Shown here piece after piece: positions 59,233 through 64,000 of a stretch of DNA of 64,000 nucleotides. Position 1 is the first letter of the stretch. The number at the start of each line of letters is the position of its first letter. A program made the position numbers and the translations under genes. Where the stretch lies: NCBI GenBank assembly GCA_964416175.1, contig CAYQDF010000005.1:1-64000 (forward strand), in the 5' to 3' direction. The stretch comes from CAYQDF01 sp964416175 (GTDB lineage Bacteria; Chloroflexota; Anaerolineae; Anaerolineales; UBA4823). The notes under the pieces are model-generated. The model searched no databases. It worked only from the letters and a program-made list of their open reading frames with translations, and was not told the DNA's origin.

Positions 59233-60125
59233 AATCTGCCCAGGTAAGCGCCATCCGCGATGCAGGTTTCACTCGCGCTGCGACGGTCCGTTCCGAAACG
59301 CTCCGCCGCGCAGTTGGGAACGGCTTTCTTTACCTGGTGCTCGGCCTCGTCGCGGTCCTGACGGTCTTTCCCTTCGTCTGGGTCTTTTTCACCTCCTTCA
59401 AAGGACCAACTGACGCGATTTACTCCGTGCCTCCTCAGCTCATCCCGAACGAGCCGACTTTTGCGAATTATCTGCGCGTCTGGAACCAGCTGCCGGTTGG
59501 TCGCTTTTACCTGAACAGTATCCTTGTCACCCTGAGCATCGTGATCTTCAACACACTGATCACGTCCCTCGCTGCCTACCCGCTCGCCAAGATGAAGTTT
59601 AAAGGGAGAGACCTCGTGTTTTATCTGCTCCTGGCGACCTACATCGTTCCCCCGGTGCTCACGTCCATCCCGAGCTTTGTCCTGGCCGTCAACGTCTTCA
59701 AATATTACGACAGGCTGCCTTCGGTTATTTTTCCCTACCTGGCGACCGTTCTGAACATCTTTCTCCTGCGCCAGGCTTTCAAAGGTGTGCCAGACGACCT
59801 GATCGACGCTGCCAAGATCGATGGGGCGAGCGAACTGCGCGTCTGGTGGAACATCCTCCTGCCGGTCGTACGTCCTTCGCTGGCCACGGTCGCCATCATC
59901 TCCTTCGTCGAGCAGTGGAACAATTTCTTCTGGCCCTCGCTGATGCTGCATACGCGCGAGAATATGACCCTACAGGTTGGCTTAGTTGCTCTCCAGGGTG
60001 CATTCGCCAACGACTCGCGGGGGATCGCAGCCGGTGTGGTGATGACCGTCATCCCCATGATCGTCTTCTTTGCCATCCTGCAGAAGCAGTTTGTGCGCGG
60101 CCTGACCGGCGCGGTGAAAGGATGA
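59229..60125 (+). CDS. sugar ABC transporter permease (MalG/UgpE type)
   Basis: A 298-residue permease with six membrane segments. The EAA loop is DDLIDAAKIDGASELRVWW near residue 195, followed by NILLPVVRP. Together with the previous gene it forms a heterodimeric channel. No ATPase gene is present, so a shared MsiK-like or MalK-like ATPase encoded elsewhere must energise it. Its stop overlaps the GH3 gene start as ATGA, coupling the enzyme to transport. Confidence 0.92.
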   Translation: MKSAQVSAIRDAGFTRAATVRSETLRRAVGNGFLYLVLGLVAVLTVFPFVWVFFTSFKGPTDAIYSVPPQLIPNEPTFANYLRVWNQLPVGRFYLNSILVTLSIVIFNTLITSLAAYPLAKMKFKGRDLVFYLLLATYIVPPVLTSIPSFVLAVNVFKYYDRLPSVIFPYLATVLNIFLLRQAFKGVPDDLIDAAKIDGASELRVWWNILLPVVRPSLATVAIISFVEQWNNFFWPSLMLHTRENMTLQVGLVALQGAFANDSRGIAAGVVMTVIPMIVFFAILQKQFVRGLTGAVKG

Positions 60126-61831
60126 AAAAACACTTCTCCACTAAGTCCACCCGGCCGGCGAGAGAACAGAGAATCGAAAGGGGACATTGGATGCCGGATG
60201 ACGCGCTCACCCTGGAACAGGCGGTCGGACAGCGGCTGCTGTTGGCCTTCTCCGGAAAGGACCGCCCATCTACTGAAATTCTGGAAGCCCTGCGGGAGTA
60301 CCGTCCGGCAGGGATCACCCTGTTTCGCTCCCTCAATCTGGACGAGCCGTCCCAGGCGCTCCGCCTGACCCAGACCCTGCAGGAGGCGGCCCGTGCTGCC
60401 GGGCTCCCGCCGCTGCTGATCGCCGCTGACCAGGAGGGCGGGCAGCTGGTCGCCATCGGCGGAGGGACCACGCCCCTCCCCGGGAATCTGGCTCTCGGGG
60501 CGGCAGGCTCCCCTGATCTCTCCCGCCAGTCGGGTGAAGTCATCGGACGCGAGCTGGCGGCGATGGGGATCAATGTCAATTACGCTCCTTGCTGCGATGT
60601 GATCGCCAATCCCGAAAACTCGGTGGTCGGGACTCGTTCCTTCGGCGAGGATCCCGGCATGGTCGCTGCGATGGCTGCCGCGCAGGTGAAAGGGTTCCAG
60701 GCAGCTGGCGTGGCTGCCACGGCAAAGCATTTCCCGGGACATGGAGATACGCCAACCGACTCCCATCACGCCCTCCCCATTGTGCCGCACGCTTTGGACA
60801 GAATGCGCCGGGTCGAGCTCCCGCCCTTCGTAGCCTGCATCGACGCCGGTGTCAGGCTGGTGATGACCGGCCACCTGGCGCTGCCGGCGATCGACGGGCG
60901 TTCGGACCTACCCGCCACCCAATCAGCGGCGATCATGCAGGGCCTGCTCCGCGCCGACCTGGGCTTCGCGGGCGTGATCATCACAGACGCGATGGAGATG
61001 CGCGCCATCCCGCAGGGCGAAAGCCTGGGCCCGGAAGCGGTGCGCGCAGCTGCCGCCGGCGCAGACCTGCTGCTGCTCAATGCTGATCCTTCCGATCAAC
61101 GCCTGGTTCACACCAGCCTGCTGAACGCATTGCACCAGGAAATCCTGGACGCACGCCAGGTGATGGAATCTGCCCGGCGGATCCTGGCCCTGAAGCGCTG
61201 GCTCGCCAGGAAATCTCCTCCTCCCGATCTGGGCGTCGTGGGCTGCGCAGCTCACCAGGCAGTGGCCAGGCAGATCGCCGAGCGATCAGTGACTCTGGTC
61301 CGCGACCGGACAGGACCAAGAACCGGGAAAGGCCTGCTACCCCTCCGCCTGGAGAGCAGCCAGCGCCTGGCTGTCATCCTGCCCCAACCCCAGGATCTCA
61401 CCCCAGCCGACACGTCCTCTTCCGTCGCACTCTCGCTCGCGGAGACCCTGCGATGCTTCCATCAAAGCGTAGATGAACTCAGCGTACCGCACGCCCCACA
61501 GGACGCCGACATTTCCGCTATCCGTGATAAAGTCTTCGCTTACGACCTCGTCATTGTCGGCACGTTGAACGCATATAGCCAGCCGGGCCAGGCTTCCCTG
61601 GTGCATGCGCTGCTTCAGACGGGGGTTCCGACCATCGTCGTTGCGCTGCGCATGCCTTACGACCTGGCAGCCTTCCCTGACGCGCAGACCTACCTGTGCA
61701 CCTACAGCATCCAGGAGCCGTCGCTGCAGGCTCTGGCGCAAGGTCTTTTCGGCCAGATCGAGTTCCAGGGCCGTTTACCCGTTTCCATCCCTGGTCTGCA
61801 TCCCGGTGGTTTCGGGCAGAGCATCGGGTAA
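60122..61831 (+). CDS. GH3 beta-N-acetylhexosaminidase-like enzyme (NagZ type)
   Basis: A 569-residue enzyme without a signal peptide, so cytoplasmic. It carries the NagZ-specific motif KHFPGHGDTPTDSHHALP near residue 203, where the Asp-His pair acts as acid/base, and the nucleophile Asp in VIITDAMEMRAI near 290. A C-terminal alpha/beta domain of about 200 residues is present, as in longer GH3 members. It should cleave terminal beta-GlcNAc from imported oligosaccharides or muropeptides. The ATG at 60122 overlaps the permease stop (ATGA); an ATG at 60191 is an alternative nearer the fold. Confidence 0.87.
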   Translation: MKKHFSTKSTRPAREQRIERGHWMPDDALTLEQAVGQRLLLAFSGKDRPSTEILEALREYRPAGITLFRSLNLDEPSQALRLTQTLQEAARAAGLPPLLIAADQEGGQLVAIGGGTTPLPGNLALGAAGSPDLSRQSGEVIGRELAAMGINVNYAPCCDVIANPENSVVGTRSFGEDPGMVAAMAAAQVKGFQAAGVAATAKHFPGHGDTPTDSHHALPIVPHALDRMRRVELPPFVACIDAGVRLVMTGHLALPAIDGRSDLPATQSAAIMQGLLRADLGFAGVIITDAMEMRAIPQGESLGPEAVRAAAAGADLLLLNADPSDQRLVHTSLLNALHQEILDARQVMESARRILALKRWLARKSPPPDLGVVGCAAHQAVARQIAERSVTLVRDRTGPRTGKGLLPLRLESSQRLAVILPQPQDLTPADTSSSVALSLAETLRCFHQSVDELSVPHAPQDADISAIRDKVFAYDLVIVGTLNAYSQPGQASLVHALLQTGVPTIVVALRMPYDLAAFPDAQTYLCTYSIQEPSLQALAQGLFGQIEFQGRLPVSIPGLHPGGFGQSIG

Positions 61832-61866
61832 AGTGAGCATGCAACTGATTATGGACTGATCGACCC

Positions 61867-62904
61867 ATGACCCTTCACGCGGAAATCCTTGAACAACCTG
61901 TCTGCCTGGGCAACCTGCTCGCGGCACAGAGGACCCAGGTGGAAGAGATCGCCCGCGCCATCCAGGGCCTCGACATCCAGTACGTCTTCCTGGCAGCGCG
62001 CGGCACCTCGGACAACGCCGGCCGCTACGCCAACTATCTGTGGGGCAGCCGGAACCATCTCCCCCTGGCTCTGGCGACCCCCTCCCTTTTCACCTACTAC
62101 CGCCAGCCGCCAAGCCTCAAAGGCGCGCTGGTGGTTGGGATTTCGCAGTCCGGCCAGTCGCCGGATATCGTCAGCGTCCTGGCGGAGGGCAGGCGTCAGG
62201 GACGTCCGACGCTCGCCATAACGAACGCGCCCGAGTCCCCGTTGGCGCAGGCAGCTGACTTCGTGCTTGACATCCGGGCTGGAGAAGAAAGAGCCGTCGC
62301 CGCGACCAAGACTTACACTGCGGAGCTGGCAGCGATCGCCATGCTGTCGGCAGCGATGACTGGATCAGAGGACGCATGGCGTGAGCTGAGGCAGCTGCCA
62401 ACCTGGGTGGAGCAGGTGCTGCAGGCGGACGGGGAAATCGAGAAGATCACCCGGCGCTACCAGCGTATGAAGCAATGCGTCGTCCTCGGCCGCGGCTACA
62501 ACTACGCCACGGCCTTCGAGTGGGCGCTCAAGCTCAAGGAGCTCGCTTACGTCGCTGCAGAGCCTTATTCGCCGGCAGACTTCCTGCACGGCCCGATCGC
62601 CATGGTGGAAAGCGGTTTGCCGGTGCTGGCTGCCCTTCCATCCGGGAAGGTGTTCGGATCTTTGATGGAATTGCTTGTGCGATTGAAAAACGAATACAGG
62701 GCAGAACTGGTGATCATAACGAACGTGGCCGGAGCGCGGGAACTGGCGCAAGCCCCGATCAAAATTCCTGAAGAAGTACCAGAATGGCTGTCTCCCATCG
62801 TAGCCATCGTCCCGGCGCAGCTATTCACGTATCACCTCACACGCGCCAGGGGATACGATACCGAGAGACCGCGCGGCATCCATAAGATCACCGAGACAAG
62901 ATAG
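61867..62904 (+). CDS. double-SIS aminosugar-phosphate deaminase/isomerase (GlmD/GlmS-C type)
   Basis: A 345-residue protein with two SIS domains. Sugar-phosphate loops are seen in ARGTSDNAGRYANYLWG near residue 44 and ISQSGQSPDIVSVLAEG near 82. The second domain has GRGYNYATAFEWALKLKEL near 205, then EPYSPADFLHGPIAMVE, as in the isomerase part of GlmS. No glutamine amidotransferase domain is present, so it should act as a glucosamine-6-phosphate deaminase/isomerase like archaeal GlmD or as an AgaS-type enzyme. It is the last gene of the operon. Confidence 0.85.
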   Translation: MTLHAEILEQPVCLGNLLAAQRTQVEEIARAIQGLDIQYVFLAARGTSDNAGRYANYLWGSRNHLPLALATPSLFTYYRQPPSLKGALVVGISQSGQSPDIVSVLAEGRRQGRPTLAITNAPESPLAQAADFVLDIRAGEERAVAATKTYTAELAAIAMLSAAMTGSEDAWRELRQLPTWVEQVLQADGEIEKITRRYQRMKQCVVLGRGYNYATAFEWALKLKELAYVAAEPYSPADFLHGPIAMVESGLPVLAALPSGKVFGSLMELLVRLKNEYRAELVIITNVAGARELAQAPIKIPEEVPEWLSPIVAIVPAQLFTYHLTRARGYDTERPRGIHKITETR

Positions 62905-62940
62905 TAATCCCTGGGCACCCGGGCTATTCTCTATTCCAGG

Positions 62941-64000
62941 TTACCAGGACGTCTCCATCTTCTCTACGGGTCTTATCCATTTTTCGCCCACCAGGAACCA
63001 GGTCTGCATTTCCCCCTTCCCCTTCACAGCCGTCAAGCCGCGAGGCTCGAATTGGAATTTGTCCGCAATCAGATCATAGGTCGTCTGCGTGACCTGGATC
63101 TTCCCCGGCATGCTGTGTGATTCCATCCGGCTGGCGATGTTGACCGCGTCTCCCCATAAATCGAAAACAAACTTCTTCCTCCCGATGACGCCCCCGATGA
63201 CCGGGCCGGAATTGATCCCGATGCGGAACTCTATCTTCCGACCATTCCGGCTCGGTCGAGATTCCAGGTAGGCGCGCATGTCCAGCGCAAGCCGCGCCAG
63301 CGCCTCTGCGTGATCAGGCCGCGAGCGGGGGACGCCCGACGCCACCATGTAGTTGTCCCCGATCGTGCGGATCTTTTCCAGGTCGTAATTCTCCACCAGC
63401 GAATCGAAATGTGAAAAAATCTCGTTGAGCAGCTCCACCATCTCCACCGGCGCCATCTCGGCAGTGAGCGGAGTGAAGCCTACCAGGTCCGCGAACAAAA
63501 TGCTGGCGCCCTCGTACTGGTCGGCTATCGTCCGCTGTTCGTTCTTCAAGATAGCAGCGATCTCGCGCGGCAGGATGTTCAGCAGCAGGTTCTCCGCCTT
63601 TTCTTCTTCGGCGCGCAAAAGCCGGTATACCCGGTCTTTCTGGTCGAGGAAGTACCGGAGGAACAGGATCACGATCGTCGATACCGCCATCAGGTTGAGC
63701 ACGAAGATCCCAGTGATCAGCGAATCGGGCAGGTTGTTCGCTGCGCGGACGTAAGGGTCAACCAGCCCTGCGATGCCGATTGTTCCCAGATACGCCACCC
63801 ACCAGAGCATTGCCCGCCGCAGATCATAAAGCAGCAGCGCGCCCATCGGTGTGATCAAGGACCACAGGATCACCGCGCTCGAACCAACAAAACCGCCCAG
63901 AGCAATCGTGAAAAGAAACGGCGCCAACAAGCCTGCGATCATCTGGCTTGCACGCAGCCAGGAATAACTGTGAGTGCGGTGCAGGTGGATCAGGAAAAGG
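62941..64000 (-). CDS. membrane-bound class III adenylate/guanylate cyclase (5' end outside window)
   Basis: The minus-strand frame continues through the right edge, so the N-terminus is missing; the first ATG in view (63942) is probably internal. About four membrane segments are visible (GGFVGSSAVILWSLITPMGA), then a short coiled stalk with NILPREIAAIL, then the cyclase domain. Metal-binding Asp residues are in ILFADLVGFTPL and IRTIGDNYMVASG, and LWGDAVNIASRME supplies the Asn-Arg pair. All catalytic residues look intact. Lys and Asp positions favour ATP. It is convergent with the aminosugar operon. Confidence 0.87.
   Translation of the reverse strand, partial: LFLIHLHRTHSYSWLRASQMIAGLLAPFLFTIALGGFVGSSAVILWSLITPMGALLLYDLRRAMLWWVAYLGTIGIAGLVDPYVRAANNLPDSLITGIFVLNLMAVSTIVILFLRYFLDQKDRVYRLLRAEEEKAENLLLNILPREIAAILKNEQRTIADQYEGASILFADLVGFTPLTAEMAPVEMVELLNEIFSHFDSLVENYDLEKIRTIGDNYMVASGVPRSRPDHAEALARLALDMRAYLESRPSRNGRKIEFRIGINSGPVIGGVIGRKKFVFDLWGDAVNIASRMESHSMPGKIQVTQTTYDLIADKFQFEPRGLTAVKGKGEMQTWFLVGEKWIRPVEKMETSW

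Overview
The window is GC-rich bacterial DNA with a ten-N scaffold gap at 6541-6550, so it is probably a metagenome-assembled contig. The gene content suggests Chloroflexota, most likely an Anaerolineae-like lineage. The clues are lipoproteins and membrane proteins with Thr/Pro (TPTPT-type) linkers before LysM or NBR1-type Ig domains, a cyclase/NB-ARC/TPR regulator, DUF4331 and NicO proteins next to an ECF sigma/RskA pair, and several leaderless-looking promoters. The taxonomy is inference; there is no rRNA, tRNA or other phylogenetic anchor. I see no CRISPR array, prophage or intact insertion sequence.

Layout. 1-6.7 kb (minus strand): the start of comEC, an isoprenylcysteine-methyltransferase-like membrane protein, a HerA-type ATPase, a glucose/sorbosone dehydrogenase-type lipoprotein and a phospholipase-D-type lipoprotein broken by the gap. 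6.7-16.4 kb: a membrane-anchored DUF4328-LuxR regulator behind a palindrome-rich region, a GH13 enzyme, a YccF protein, a large cyclase/NB-ARC/TPR regulator, msrB, a secreted RskA-like protein and a GNAT acetyltransferase. 16.6-19.1 kb: a tightly overlapping operon of three zinc-ribbon proteins. 19-30.7 kb: housekeeping and envelope genes (phosphoribosyltransferase, methyltransferase, murJ, FAD oxidoreductase, YbhN-type flippase-like protein, redoxin, panE, LysM protein, CapA-like lipoprotein, queG). 30.7-40.5 kb: two tandem NBR1-Ig lipoproteins, DinB, miaB, a membrane-anchored C39 peptidase with TPRs, DUF1992, a LysM/lamin-tail protein, a NYN nuclease, an esterase, a methyltransferase and a YegP protein.

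40.5-46.6 kb (minus strand) is a regulated module: ECF sigma factor, RskA-type anti-sigma factor, DUF4331 secreted protein, membrane TPR protein and a NicO-type nickel/cobalt transporter with a His-rich loop and an EF-hand-like motif. Two perfect palindromes lie in the DUF4331 leader and a 13-bp perfect hairpin follows that gene. A DnaE2-like polymerase, DUF2269, a degenerate M24 protein and a TGS GTPase follow.

53.1-62.9 kb (plus strand) is the most coherent metabolic system: ROK repressor, long ROK kinase-like protein, PIG-L deacetylase, sugar ABC binding protein, two permeases, GH3 beta-N-acetylhexosaminidase-like enzyme and SIS-domain GlmD-like aminosugar-phosphate deaminase/isomerase. 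A consensus promoter with a 29-bp near-perfect palindrome over its predicted start site precedes it. Read together, these genes suggest import of an N-acetylglucosamine-containing saccharide, cleavage, deacetylation before phosphorylation, then kinase and SIS-type deaminase steps, resembling the archaeal (Thermococcus) chitin route more than the classical bacterial NagA/NagB route. A membrane-linked class III cyclase runs off the right edge.
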